Shown piece by piece: positions 1 through 7,655 of a stretch of 64,000 bases of DNA. Source of the DNA: Candidatus Saccharimonadota bacterium (lineage in GTDB: Bacteria; Patescibacteriota; Saccharimonadia; Saccharimonadales; Saccharimonadaceae); NCBI GenBank assembly GCA_017431725.1, contig JAFRKN010000010.1, positions 1 to 64,000 of the forward strand, in the 5' to 3' direction. The first letter of the stretch is position 1, and each line of letters starts with the position of its first letter. Under the pieces are notes generated by a model. It saw only the letters and a program-made list of their open reading frames with translations, searched no databases and was not told the DNA's origin. Both the position numbers and the translations under genes were made by a program.

Positions 1-1275
1 AGTCGTCCCATCTGCATCTTTCTTCTCCCCACTAGTTGGATAACCAAGTGTGCCCCATTCAGTGCCAGTCTTAAACCATGCATCAAAAATACCACCAGAT
101 ATCTCCCATGCGCCAGTAGCAGGAGAATAATATATATAACCAAACTCAAATTTTTGCATCGCTCCTTTTCTTACTAAACCACGGTACTCCGAACTTATAG
201 GATAACCCATTTTCCCATTTTCACTTTTTAATTCCCTCCACTTTTCAAAAATACCACCAGACACATCCCAGGCCCCAGTCAAATCAGTCCAATAAATATT
301 TCCTATTTCATATTCCCTAAAACAACCTCCTCTTATCAAATCACATTTCTCCTCTTTTGTAGCTTTTCCTAAAATACTCTGTTCCCCACCAATTAAATAA
401 TAATATGCATTAATAGTAGAACCACTCGTCACCCCCCCAAACCAATCCTCAAAATACAAATAAAAATTCCTATTTCCATACGCCCCACAGGAATCTCCCG
501 TCCCATATCCCGCTGCCAACGCTGAAGCATTTGGCTGATACGGCGTATACCGATAAAGTGCGCTCGTTGCCAAACTCCTAATATTCACCACACTTCCCCC
601 ACACGCAGCCGAAGGATTATATTGCACATAGTTATTTCCTAGCGGATAATTTGTCCATCCCCCATCCAAAACCGTCCTAAACATCGCCGCCGCTTTTCTC
701 ACTTGATTTTTAAACCCATAATATTCGGAACTACACGGCGCCGTATCCGGGCATCCATACCCCGTCGCCGATCTAAATTGACGGTTATTCGGCCAAGAAT
801 CTGTAATCAAACTTTGCTCTTTTTGAAGTAATACAATCAAAACTTGCGGATTAATCCGATAATCCTGCGCCGCCCGATAAATAATCCGCGCCGCCGACTC
901 TCCATTAGGTACTTCCTCTCCATAAGCCGTTCCCTCCCCAAAAGTCTCTTCCGCCAAACACACAAAATGCCCATCTTTTATATGATATGTATAATTCGGA
1001 TAATAACTAGCGAGGTACGTCCTCGTATCCCTACAATTCCCCTTCGCCGTCAAAAATGCTTGAATCTCCACTTCGCTCATCGAATTATAATTGCCCATTT
1101 GATAATCAGAAATTATATAACCTGGATCAAAATTTGCTAAACTTGCCGCCTCTGCCTCATCATCTAAATCTTTGTACTCCTGTGCCAAAAAAGAAAACAA
1201 AAACACCGCCACAAACATCCCCAAAATAATAAACTTTATTCTTCCATCTCTTCTCCGCACCACCTTTTCCACCAT
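1..1275 (-). CDS. secreted LGFP-repeat protein with hydrolase-like N-terminal region (partial)
   Basis: The reading frame is open from an ATG at 1275 to the window edge, so the C-terminus is missing. A hydrophobic segment near residues 14-30 follows a basic start (signal peptide or anchor). Residues about 100-200 carry the pattern LLQKEQ, TGYGCPD and YYGFKNQV, which I recall from actinobacterial surface proteins annotated as hemagglutinin-related or murein-hydrolase-like. Residues about 315-425 hold repeated units with W..LGYP, typical of LGFP wall-binding repeats. The likely role is cell-wall binding or remodelling outside the membrane; catalytic activity is inferred. It starts 2 nt after the stop of the upstream gene, so it is the last visible gene of a leftward operon. 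Its coding strand is strongly G-rich. Confidence 0.75.
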   Translation of the reverse strand, partial: MVEKVVRRRDGRIKFIILGMFVAVFLFSFLAQEYKDLDDEAEAASLANFDPGYIISDYQMGNYNSMSEVEIQAFLTAKGNCRDTRTYLASYYPNYTYHIKDGHFVCLAEETFGEGTAYGEEVPNGESAARIIYRAAQDYRINPQVLIVLLQKEQSLITDSWPNNRQFRSATGYGCPDTAPCSSEYYGFKNQVRKAAAMFRTVLDGGWTNYPLGNNYVQYNPSAACGGSVVNIRSLATSALYRYTPYQPNASALAAGYGTGDSCGAYGNRNFYLYFEDWFGGVTSGSTINAYYYLIGGEQSILGKATKEEKCDLIRGGCFREYEIGNIYWTDLTGAWDVSGGIFEKWRELKSENGKMGYPISSEYRGLVRKGAMQKFEFGYIYYSPATGAWEISGGIFDAWFKTGTEWGTLGYPTSGEKKDADGTT

Positions 1276-1277
1276 TT

Positions 1278-1832
1278 TTATATACTTACCTCCCCATTTA
1301 TCACGCCTTCTTTTCCGTCAGAGCTTAATGTTATCACAATACCATAATCACCTGCGCCCAAAGCGCTAATCGGAATATTAAAGCCCTCACAAGTTGCTGT
1401 CGCCGCTGAACTTACAATTGTTGCTGAATCACTATAAACTGAACTTCCACCCCGCATCAAATCCAACCTGCAATTTCCTTCCGACAAATATTGATCAATA
1501 TTCACCCTTACCATCAAAAAGTTTCCCGACACCCCCGCATAAGTTATTACTCCAGTTAATTCTGATTTTTCATTTGGGTCATCTCCCTCATACAAAATTA
1601 CCTTTTTTTCTTCAACTACCTCCGGTATTTCCGTTGCTTCCAGATCCTCTCCATCGCCCTTTTCTGGCTCTTCAATTATTTCTGCAGTCCTCGTCTCATC
1701 TTCCCCGCTAGTTTTATCTCTAAAATAACTATCCCACACAAAATAACACACCGCTCCAGCCACCACTATCAAAATCAAAAAAATCAATCTCGCAATCCAT
1801 TTTCTACTTTTTCTTCGTCGTTTTGCTATCAT
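1278..1832 (-). CDS. single-pass membrane-anchored hypothetical protein
   Basis: The product is 184 aa. It has a basic N-terminus (MIAKRRRKSRK), one transmembrane helix at about residues 13-33, an acidic Glu/Asp-rich linker at about 40-85, and a C-terminal extracellular domain of about 95 residues with two cysteines (about 127 and 154) that looks beta-rich. I do not recognise the family. It sits between a CotH-like gene (21-nt gap) and the LGFP-repeat gene (2-nt gap), so all three are probably co-transcribed and act at the cell surface. Confidence 0.7.
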   Translation of the reverse strand: MIAKRRRKSRKWIARLIFLILIVVAGAVCYFVWDSYFRDKTSGEDETRTAEIIEEPEKGDGEDLEATEIPEVVEEKKVILYEGDDPNEKSELTGVITYAGVSGNFLMVRVNIDQYLSEGNCRLDLMRGGSSVYSDSATIVSSAATATCEGFNIPISALGAGDYGIVITLSSDGKEGVINGEVSI

Positions 1833-1853
1833 CAGACAATTCTCCTAATATAA

Positions 1854-3176
1854 TCATAACAATTTTAAAGGAAGTTGCCAACCCCTATCACCATATTCTT
1901 GCTCCAAATAATCAAATCTTTTTCTTATCCAATCAATCAGCTCTCGAACAGCATCGTCAAAATCATCTTTCCCCCATCTTTCGCCATCAAACATTGCCGC
2001 CGCACGCACCACGCTCGCCTTTTTCAAGCTTTTATTCAAAAATTCCTCTTTTCTTCCAGATAATCTTTCTTGAAATATTTCTAAAACCTCCTCCCGAAAC
2101 TCTGGTATATCCATCAAATTAAACATTATTTTTGAAAGACTTAAACTCACTTCATACCCTCCGCTAATTCCCCTCTCATCATAATATTCCTTCGAATTTA
2201 ATTCTTGTTTTCTAATCATTGTTTCAGTTGGAGCATAAAATCTTTCCCCCATCCAATTTCCCCAATTCCGGTTCGCAAAAGCTAAATCAAAATCCCAACC
2301 TGGTCCTGCATGAATTTTATCTTCTGACCCATCTTTATAAAAATAAAAGCTTGTCCAATATGCATCTGGATTAACCGTAAATTCCGATAACAAAAAATAC
2401 TTTGCAAAAGATTTTACATCCGTCAACTCTTCTATCTTTTCAAAATCCTTTTCTTTTATCGCAATCTCTAATTCGTTATATTTTTGCAAAAAATCAGCCA
2501 TCGCAATCTCCGTTTGATCTTCTTTTACCACATCTTTTATTACTAATAAATCTTCTTCACCCGTTGTATAATGTTTCTCATTTTTACCATATACATTATC
2601 AAGTTCCACCAATATTCCTAACGGATTTTTTAAATTTACCGACTCTTTATTAATTTCCATTGCATGTGTTAAATAATATAATCCCCGATATTCTTCATCT
2701 ATATATAATTCTACAAATTTACCTGAAAAAACATATTCCATTCCTAGCATATCTGCTAGTTCAAATGCTAAATCGTTCCTAAGATGCGTCGAATCCGTCG
2801 CGTTCGCCAATAAATACCATTTTTTCGCTTTTCCCATTTCCAAAAGATCTACTTTTTTTGTAAATTTAATTTGGTAAGGCTTCTTTTCTTGCGCCCAAGT
2901 CCCATTCCCTCGCCCTTTTATTTCGACCTCTTCATAATTATCACTTTTTTCTTCCTCACAAATTTCTAGATTATTCCCCACATACTTTATTTCTTTATCT
3001 CCGTTATCTATTTCTTCTATATTCCCCCCATTCAAAGTAATTTCTATTCTTGGTAATCCCCTTTCGCCACAATTTTTCTGTCTTTTTTCCAAATCCATTT
3101 TTAACAAAAAAAACTCCCCCACCACCACTATTAAAACCACCAGTCCAAAAACCCAAAACCAACTCCTCTTCATCAT
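1854..3176 (-). CDS. CotH-like protein kinase family, membrane anchored
   Basis: The product is 440 aa with an N-terminal transmembrane segment (about residues 5-25). The CotH signature follows: IKGRGNGTWAQEKKPYQIKF-like motif near residue 90, then LRNDLAFELA, ELYIDEEYRGLYYLTH, and the late GPGWDFDLAF motif. CotH proteins are atypical kinases first described on spore coats and also found on non-sporulating cells; here an extracytoplasmic role is inferred from the anchor. Two adjacent ATGs (3176 and 3173) are possible starts. An extended -10 (TGGTAGAAT on the minus strand) ends 7 nt before the start, so the mRNA may be leaderless. First gene of a leftward surface operon. Confidence 0.8.
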   Translation of the reverse strand: MMKRSWFWVFGLVVLIVVVGEFFLLKMDLEKRQKNCGERGLPRIEITLNGGNIEEIDNGDKEIKYVGNNLEICEEEKSDNYEEVEIKGRGNGTWAQEKKPYQIKFTKKVDLLEMGKAKKWYLLANATDSTHLRNDLAFELADMLGMEYVFSGKFVELYIDEEYRGLYYLTHAMEINKESVNLKNPLGILVELDNVYGKNEKHYTTGEEDLLVIKDVVKEDQTEIAMADFLQKYNELEIAIKEKDFEKIEELTDVKSFAKYFLLSEFTVNPDAYWTSFYFYKDGSEDKIHAGPGWDFDLAFANRNWGNWMGERFYAPTETMIRKQELNSKEYYDERGISGGYEVSLSLSKIMFNLMDIPEFREEVLEIFQERLSGRKEEFLNKSLKKASVVRAAAMFDGERWGKDDFDDAVRELIDWIRKRFDYLEQEYGDRGWQLPLKLL

Positions 3177-3204
3177 GCTATTATTCTACCACAAAAAAGC
3201 TCTC

Positions 3205-3531
3205 TTACTCTATGTCTATATCCAATATCTCTGCGGCTTTCTCTAAAATCTTTTTTTCTTCTTCCGAGCAAGTTGCCATCTTTATTTTAAATAATTCTAC
3301 TGTCTCTTCATGTTTGTAATCTAAAATCTCTAGCGACCTCGCTGCTCCTGTTACCTTTTTTAAAACCCCCCTATTCACCAAATTTTCAATATGTTCTGCC
3401 ACTGCCGAAACCGAAGAAAGCCCCAACCCAGCTTGAATTTCTCGATAAGAAGGCGAGTAGCCATTCTCCTCTGTAAAATCCCGCAAAAAATCCAAAACTG
3501 CTAATTGTTTCTTTGTTAACCTTACCGCCAT
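3205..3531 (-). CDS. LexA-type winged-helix DNA-binding protein without protease domain
   Basis: The product is 108 aa. Residues 4-70 match the LexA N-terminal winged helix: LTKKQLAVLDFLRDF, then SYREIQAGLGLSSVSAV as recognition helix and GAARSLEIL at the wing. The C-terminal 38 residues are a short charged helix (CSEEEKKILEKAAEIL). The S24 autoprotease domain of full LexA (about 200 aa) is absent, so RecA-stimulated self-cleavage cannot operate. It may be a repressor with another control, or an antitoxin-like regulator. It shares a symmetric promoter with the divergent LCP gene and may regulate it. Confidence 0.8.
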   Translation of the reverse strand: MAVRLTKKQLAVLDFLRDFTEENGYSPSYREIQAGLGLSSVSAVAEHIENLVNRGVLKKVTGAARSLEILDYKHEETVELFKIKMATCSEEEKKILEKAAEILDIDIE

Positions 3532-3535
3532 ATGT

Positions 3536-3545
3536 TATAATTATA
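3536..3545. promoter_or_regulatory. symmetric bidirectional -10 element, LexA-like/LCP genes
   Basis: The 10-bp palindrome TATAATTATA contains a plus-strand TATAAT (3536-3541) and a minus-strand TATAAT (3545-3540). Each ends exactly 8 nt before a start codon (3550 on plus, 3531 on minus), and the whole intergenic space is 18 bp. One melting region probably serves both genes, giving leaderless mRNAs in both directions. Confidence 0.75.
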
Positions 3546-3549
3546 AACA

Positions 3550-5205
3550 ATGGAAAAAAATAAATCAATTGATGGGCTTATCTCTCGTCGCTCCAAAAAG
3601 ACGGTTTCTAAAAATACTTCTAAAAATTCTTCCAAAAATCTCTCCTCTAAGCCCTCCAAAAAATCTCCAAAACCTCTTGCTAATCCTTCAAAAGATTCCC
3701 TCAGTTCTTTAGCCGACGAATTTAATTCTTCCTCCGCCCCAAAAGAACCTTCCATAAAATCTCAACCAGTTAACCCCATTGAAGATTTTCTTCAACCAGT
3801 GCAAGCTTTTGATTTTGACGAAAAAACCGGTCAACTTCAAGCCATTCAAAAAACCCCTCATCAAAAACCTAAAAAGGAGAAAAATCCAATTTCTAAAAAA
3901 CGCAAAATTATCGTTGGTATTATTTTAACTATCGTCTTATTAGTAATCGGAGCTATCACTTGGTTGGTTCTCTGGGGCAACGACATTATTGCCAAAATTA
4001 CCGGCGGGCAAGGTAATGTCCTCGATCTTCTTTCTCTCGCCAGTGAAACTTACGAACCTCTAAAAACCGACGAAAATGGTCGCACCAATATTCTCGCCTT
4101 CGGCACCAGTGGCTACAATATGGAAGGCGAGGAAGGCAATGGGGTTCATGATGGCGCCCAACTCACTGACTCTATTATGGTTATCAGTTTAGACCAAGAA
4201 ACTGGTGACATTGCTATGTTGTCTCTCCCTCGTGACCTTAAAGTCTCTGCCACCTGCACCGCCACTAGTAAAATCAACGAACTTTATTGGTGTAATAATA
4301 TGGCAGGCGACAACGAACAAGCCGGCGCCGAAGCCCTAATGTCTGAGGTCAGCAATATTCTCGGACTTGAATTTCAATATTATGCCCATCTTAACTGGGG
4401 CTCCCTCATTCAAATCGTTGACACCTTAGGAGGCATCAATGTCACCCTCGATGAAGATATTTCCGATTACTACTACACTGGAGCCGTTTTTAAAGCCGGA
4501 GTTGAATACACTATCGACGGTGGGCAAGCTCTTGGCCTCGCTCGTGCCAGACATGGTACCACCAGTGGTGATTTTTCTCGTGGAGCTTCTCAACAAAAAA
4601 TTCTCATCGGCATTAAAAACAAAGTTTTCGAAAAAAATCTTTCTCTATCCGAAATTATGAATCTAGCCTCCACACTCGGCGACAACCTTCGTACTAACTT
4701 CTCCCTCGAAGAGATGAAAACCTTAGCTCATCTCACCTCCAATTTTGATTTCGACACCATCCGCCAAGTTTCCCTTATCGAACCCAATCGGCTCATGACC
4801 ACAGGTAATATCAACGGCATTTCTTATGTTTTACCATCAGGCGGCGCTAATTATTATCTCAAAATTCAAGAATATGTCGCCAAAATGTTTTCTAGTGATC
4901 CTCGCACTTATGAAGAGTCTACTATTTTAGTCTTAAATGGCAGCAACGAACCAGGCGTTGCCTCTATCGAAAAAACCGCCCTTGAGGAAGCCGGCTACTC
5001 CAACATTTATATTGACGATGCCCCCGCAGGCGAATACCCCAACGGCTACACGCTCTACTTTATTACTGATATCGCTCCGGGCACCAAAAAACTCCTTGAA
5101 GAAAAATATAATCAAACCGCCAAATCCACCGAAGAACTGCCCGAAGATATTTCCACCGACTACGATTTTGTGATCATTATTGGCAGTAAAGATAAAACTA
5201 ATTAG
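3550..5205 (+). CDS. LytR-CpsA-Psr (LCP) family wall-polymer ligase
   Basis: The product is 551 aa. A Ser/Lys-rich cytoplasmic region (1-118) precedes one transmembrane helix (about 119-142). The LCP catalytic domain covers about 170-400, with NILAFGTSGY, DSIMVISLD, LSLPRDLKV and GLARARHG motifs that bind the polyprenyl pyrophosphate and the metal. A LytR C-terminal domain (about 455-545, ILVLNGSNEPGVA) follows. LCP enzymes transfer glycopolymers from lipid carriers to peptidoglycan outside the membrane. The start has a TATAAT ending 8 nt upstream and no ribosome-binding site, so the mRNA is probably leaderless. The 3' end lies inside the arm of an inverted repeat shared with jag. Confidence 0.9.
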   Translation: MEKNKSIDGLISRRSKKTVSKNTSKNSSKNLSSKPSKKSPKPLANPSKDSLSSLADEFNSSSAPKEPSIKSQPVNPIEDFLQPVQAFDFDEKTGQLQAIQKTPHQKPKKEKNPISKKRKIIVGIILTIVLLVIGAITWLVLWGNDIIAKITGGQGNVLDLLSLASETYEPLKTDENGRTNILAFGTSGYNMEGEEGNGVHDGAQLTDSIMVISLDQETGDIAMLSLPRDLKVSATCTATSKINELYWCNNMAGDNEQAGAEALMSEVSNILGLEFQYYAHLNWGSLIQIVDTLGGINVTLDEDISDYYYTGAVFKAGVEYTIDGGQALGLARARHGTTSGDFSRGASQQKILIGIKNKVFEKNLSLSEIMNLASTLGDNLRTNFSLEEMKTLAHLTSNFDFDTIRQVSLIEPNRLMTTGNINGISYVLPSGGANYYLKIQEYVAKMFSSDPRTYEESTILVLNGSNEPGVASIEKTALEEAGYSNIYIDDAPAGEYPNGYTLYFITDIAPGTKKLLEEKYNQTAKSTEELPEDISTDYDFVIIIGSKDKTN

Positions 5206-5357
5206 CAATAATTCGAAGCATTTTGGAATCGCCCGATAAAAATTACAACAGTTACGGGCGAGTAACTGGTACTGAAATACCAGGACGAACCCGCCTAATC
5301 TGTTGTAATTTTTATACGGCGCGCATTTCAACGCTGAGAATTATTGCTAATTAGTTT
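5195..5357. repeat. nested palindromic element spanning the convergent LCP/jag 3' ends
   Basis: Perfect 20-nt outer arms lie at 5195-5214 and 5338-5357, and perfect 16-nt inner arms at 5236-5251 and 5300-5315. The core (5252-5299) forms two small hairpins: GTTAC/GTAAC around GGGCGA, and CTGGTA/TACCAG around CTGAAA. The outer arms contain the stop codons and last codons of both flanking genes, which both end in ...AACTAATTAG. It could act as a bidirectional terminator, but the two-hairpin core inside long arms matches the design of the in-gene elements elsewhere in the window. Confidence 0.75.
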
Positions 5358-5812
5358 CCCGTCTTACTGATTATAAGCTTCCGTTCTCTTCCTTCCCCCT
5401 CCGAATGCGTCTCAATATCCGAATAATCTTGTGCAAATTTATGTACCACTCGACGATCCGCCGCATTCAAATTCAGTTCCATTGGCTCCCCCGTCTCACG
5501 CACTTTCTTTATCCACCCTTCCGCTTTTTCTTCAATTCTATCTGCTCTCTGCCTCTTATAATTTGCTACGTCAACATTCACCCTTACTACTTCCGCTTCT
5601 TTTGAAACTAAAGCCATCGAAACAATATGCTGAAGCGCTCTTAGATTATCCGCATTCCGCCCAATAAGAAGCGAGTTTAGTGAAGTCGAAGGCACCGACA
5701 ATTGAATTACTTCATCATCAATTGTCGAACTTACTGCCACATTAATCCCAAAAAAACTGAGTAAGTCTTCCAAGTACCTGGCGGCAAACCTGATTGATTC
5801 ATCTTTATTCAT
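5351..5812 (-). CDS. jag: KhpB/Jag (EloR-like) RNA-binding protein, KH plus R3H domains
   Basis: The product is 153 aa. A KH domain covers about residues 15-80 (LLIGRNADNLRALQHIV as the GxxG-type region) and an R3H domain about 90-150 (MELNLNAADRRVVHKFAQ). The N-terminal Jag_N domain of Firmicutes homologues is missing. KhpB binds RNA with KhpA and influences cell elongation in streptococci. The gene follows yidC by 3 nt with a good AAAAGGAG site, in the classic rpmH-rnpA-yidC-jag order. The final codons form an arm of a long palindrome. Confidence 0.9.
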   Translation of the reverse strand: MNKDESIRFAARYLEDLLSFFGINVAVSSTIDDEVIQLSVPSTSLNSLLIGRNADNLRALQHIVSMALVSKEAEVVRVNVDVANYKRQRADRIEEKAEGWIKKVRETGEPMELNLNAADRRVVHKFAQDYSDIETHSEGEGRERKLIISKTGN

Positions 5813-5815
5813 ATT

Positions 5816-6934
5816 TTATCTCCTTTTCTTTTTATTATCTTTCGCGGAGATTCTAGTTATTTTTGTTCCTGTCTTTTTATTTTCTATTACCTCGGCTTCT
5901 TGTATATTTCTTAGTTCTTTTAAAACTGCCTTATCAGTAGCAGCATCAATTTTTGCCTCAGCTCTTCTAAAAACTATTTTTTGTTGAATAATAGTCACTA
6001 CATTACTCAAGAAATAATAAAATGCCAATGCTCCGTTTAAATTAAACATAATAATAAACATCATGATCGGCATCATAGCCGACATCTGCCCAGTTGCAAA
6101 ACTATTAATATCTGAATTTTCTAACTCTTTTCCTTCTTTAGCGTCATTCAATAAATCACGAAACTTCTTTTTCTTCTCTGACTTTCCCGAAGGCATTTGT
6201 TGTTTTACCGCCAAATACTGCACCACCGACGCTAAAATTGCACAAATCAAAATAAATAATGCGCTCAAACTAAAGTTTCCCATCAAGACATCACTAGCTT
6301 TTACGTCTAATCTAATCACACCAAATAGTTGCGGATGAAAATCATATTCCGCTTTTTCTTCGTTTGGAATTTCATTGTTTTTTAAATCCGCCAGATAAAT
6401 TTCCTGTTTTTCTTCTAATGCTCTTATTTCCGAACCTTCATATGCCACAATTTCGTATGCCCGATTCATTAAATTATCTACTGGCATTGGTGTTGCAATC
6501 ACTCTAATTGCTGAAAAAATTGCAATAAAAATTGGTAGCTGAATACATAGGGTCAAAATCGAAGCAAAAGGCTTTACATTATACCTCTTATAAAGATCCA
6601 TTGTCTGCAAAGATTCCAGTTGCTTATTTCCCTTACAGTTTTTCTTTATTTGAGTTAGTTCTGGTTGTAGCTTTCTGATTAGCTTAGTTTGATCAAACTG
6701 TTTTTTCGTCAATGGCCACATTAATAGTTTTACCAAAAGCGTAAAAATAATAATTGCTAAGCCAAAATCATGTACTAAATTAAAAATTATGAACAAAACG
6801 TTTACAATTGGCCGCACCAAAATCACATCAATGAAATTAAAAGGACCTCCTGTCATAATCGAACCAATCACAAAAACAATAAAGAGACTAAGATAAACAT
6901 ATTTTTTCACACTCTTTCTATCCATTCTTTTCAT
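5816..6934 (-). CDS. yidC: membrane protein insertase YidC/Oxa1
   Basis: The product is 372 aa. Hydrophobic segments lie at about 10-30, 35-72 (FGLAIIIFTLLVKLLMWPLTKKQ, the conserved Oxa1 helix with its positive residue), 115-135, 220-245 and 290-320. A basic Lys/Arg-rich tail (KKKRR) may contact ribosomes. An inserted polar loop sits at about 145-205. YidC inserts membrane proteins alone or with SecYEG. There is no signal-peptide plus large periplasmic P1 domain, so it is of the Gram-positive type. It overlaps rnpA by 17 nt and is followed by jag. Confidence 0.93.
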   Translation of the reverse strand: MKRMDRKSVKKYVYLSLFIVFVIGSIMTGGPFNFIDVILVRPIVNVLFIIFNLVHDFGLAIIIFTLLVKLLMWPLTKKQFDQTKLIRKLQPELTQIKKNCKGNKQLESLQTMDLYKRYNVKPFASILTLCIQLPIFIAIFSAIRVIATPMPVDNLMNRAYEIVAYEGSEIRALEEKQEIYLADLKNNEIPNEEKAEYDFHPQLFGVIRLDVKASDVLMGNFSLSALFILICAILASVVQYLAVKQQMPSGKSEKKKKFRDLLNDAKEGKELENSDINSFATGQMSAMMPIMMFIIMFNLNGALAFYYFLSNVVTIIQQKIVFRRAEAKIDAATDKAVLKELRNIQEAEVIENKKTGTKITRISAKDNKKKRR

Positions 6935-7277
6935 TATAACACACCTTACTTTCTTCTACTAATTTCCCCAGTATTTTTTCTAATTCTTGAAAAGGTGTTT
7001 TTATTAATTCTTTTGAATAAACCACAAAAACATAATCTCGTTCTTTTGGTATCATTGCAATATTTTGCCTCAGAACCTCATAAATCCTTCGTCTAATTCG
7101 GTTCCTTTTTACCGCCGATTTCTCCACTTTTTTCGACACTACCACAGCAAACCGTGTAAACCCCCGCATATTATTCGCAACAATCAAAGACATCTTCGCT
7201 GATCGAATTGTCTTTCCTTTCTGATAAACATATCTCACTCCCCCCCGAGAATGAAATCGATATTTCTTACCTAACAT
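6918..7277 (-). CDS. rnpA: ribonuclease P protein component
   Basis: The product is 119 aa. It carries the RNR-type signature SAVKRNRIRRRIYEVLR near residues 55-70, preceded by FAVVVSKKVEK, as in RnpA. The protein binds the catalytic RNase P RNA to mature tRNA 5' ends. The RNA subunit is not visible in this window. The gene begins 8 nt after rpmH and overlaps the start of yidC by 17 nt, implying translational coupling. Confidence 0.93.
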   Translation of the reverse strand: MLGKKYRFHSRGGVRYVYQKGKTIRSAKMSLIVANNMRGFTRFAVVVSKKVEKSAVKRNRIRRRIYEVLRQNIAMIPKERDYVFVVYSKELIKTPFQELEKILGKLVEESKVCYNEKNG

Positions 7278-7285
7278 ACTATATA

Positions 7286-7423
7286 TTATATAGCAAGTTT
7301 AGCTCGGCCTTTCAAACGACGACGCGCTAACACCTTTCGTCCATTTTTCGTGGCATTTCTCTTCATAAACCCATGTTCAACTTTACGTTGACGCTTGTGT
7401 GGTTGATATGTTCGTTTTGGCAT
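7286..7423 (-). CDS. rpmH: 50S ribosomal protein bL34
   Basis: This short gene of 45 aa reads [14 protein letters not shown]... on the minus strand and contains the L34 core [15 protein letters not shown], ending KLAI. L34 is a small basic subunit protein. It heads the leftward rpmH-rnpA-yidC-jag operon and is divergent from dnaA, the standard arrangement near bacterial origins. Confidence 0.95.
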   Translation of the reverse strand: MPKRTYQPHKRQRKVEHGFMKRNATKNGRKVLARRRLKGRAKLAI

Positions 7424-7655
7424 AAAATATTATTCCTTAAACTTTTGTTAATTTCAAATTCTTTTTATAGTATACCTCATTTTTCCACAATTTTCAAGAA
7501 GTTTTCCACATAGTTTTTAGGGAGTCTCTTTCTCCTGTGGAAAGTTTTTCCTCTGTTCCTATTTTTTTATATTAAACCATATTTTTCCTCACTAATTTCC
7601 TGTGGAAAACTCCATTTTCTATGCTATACTAATTAAAAAGGAGGTTAGTTACAAA
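7424..7655. other. probable oriC part 1 (DnaA boxes upstream of dnaA)
   Basis: The AT-rich spacer between rpmH and dnaA has DnaA-box-like sites TTTTCCACA at 7481-7489 and 7502-7510, and inverted TGTGGAAAG at 7536-7544 and TGTGGAAAA at 7601-7609. They match a TTWTCCACA-type box with T at position 3. AT-rich DNA at 7550-7590 could be the unwinding region. The boxes could also serve dnaA autoregulation. Confidence 0.6.
7622..7644 (+). promoter_or_regulatory. dnaA extended -10 and ribosome-binding site
   Basis: TGCTATACT (7622-7630) is an extended -10. AAGGAGG (7638-7644) lies 11 nt before the ATG at 7656. Unlike most first genes in this window, dnaA therefore has a short leader and a strong Shine-Dalgarno site, which supports ATG 7656 over the upstream GTG at 7602 that would place the -10 inside the coding region. 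Confidence 0.65.

Noticed and set aside
7602-7655. Earlier GTG start for dnaA
   Set aside because: It would place a DnaA box, the -10 element and the AAGGAGG site inside the coding region, and the added residues are not DnaA-like.
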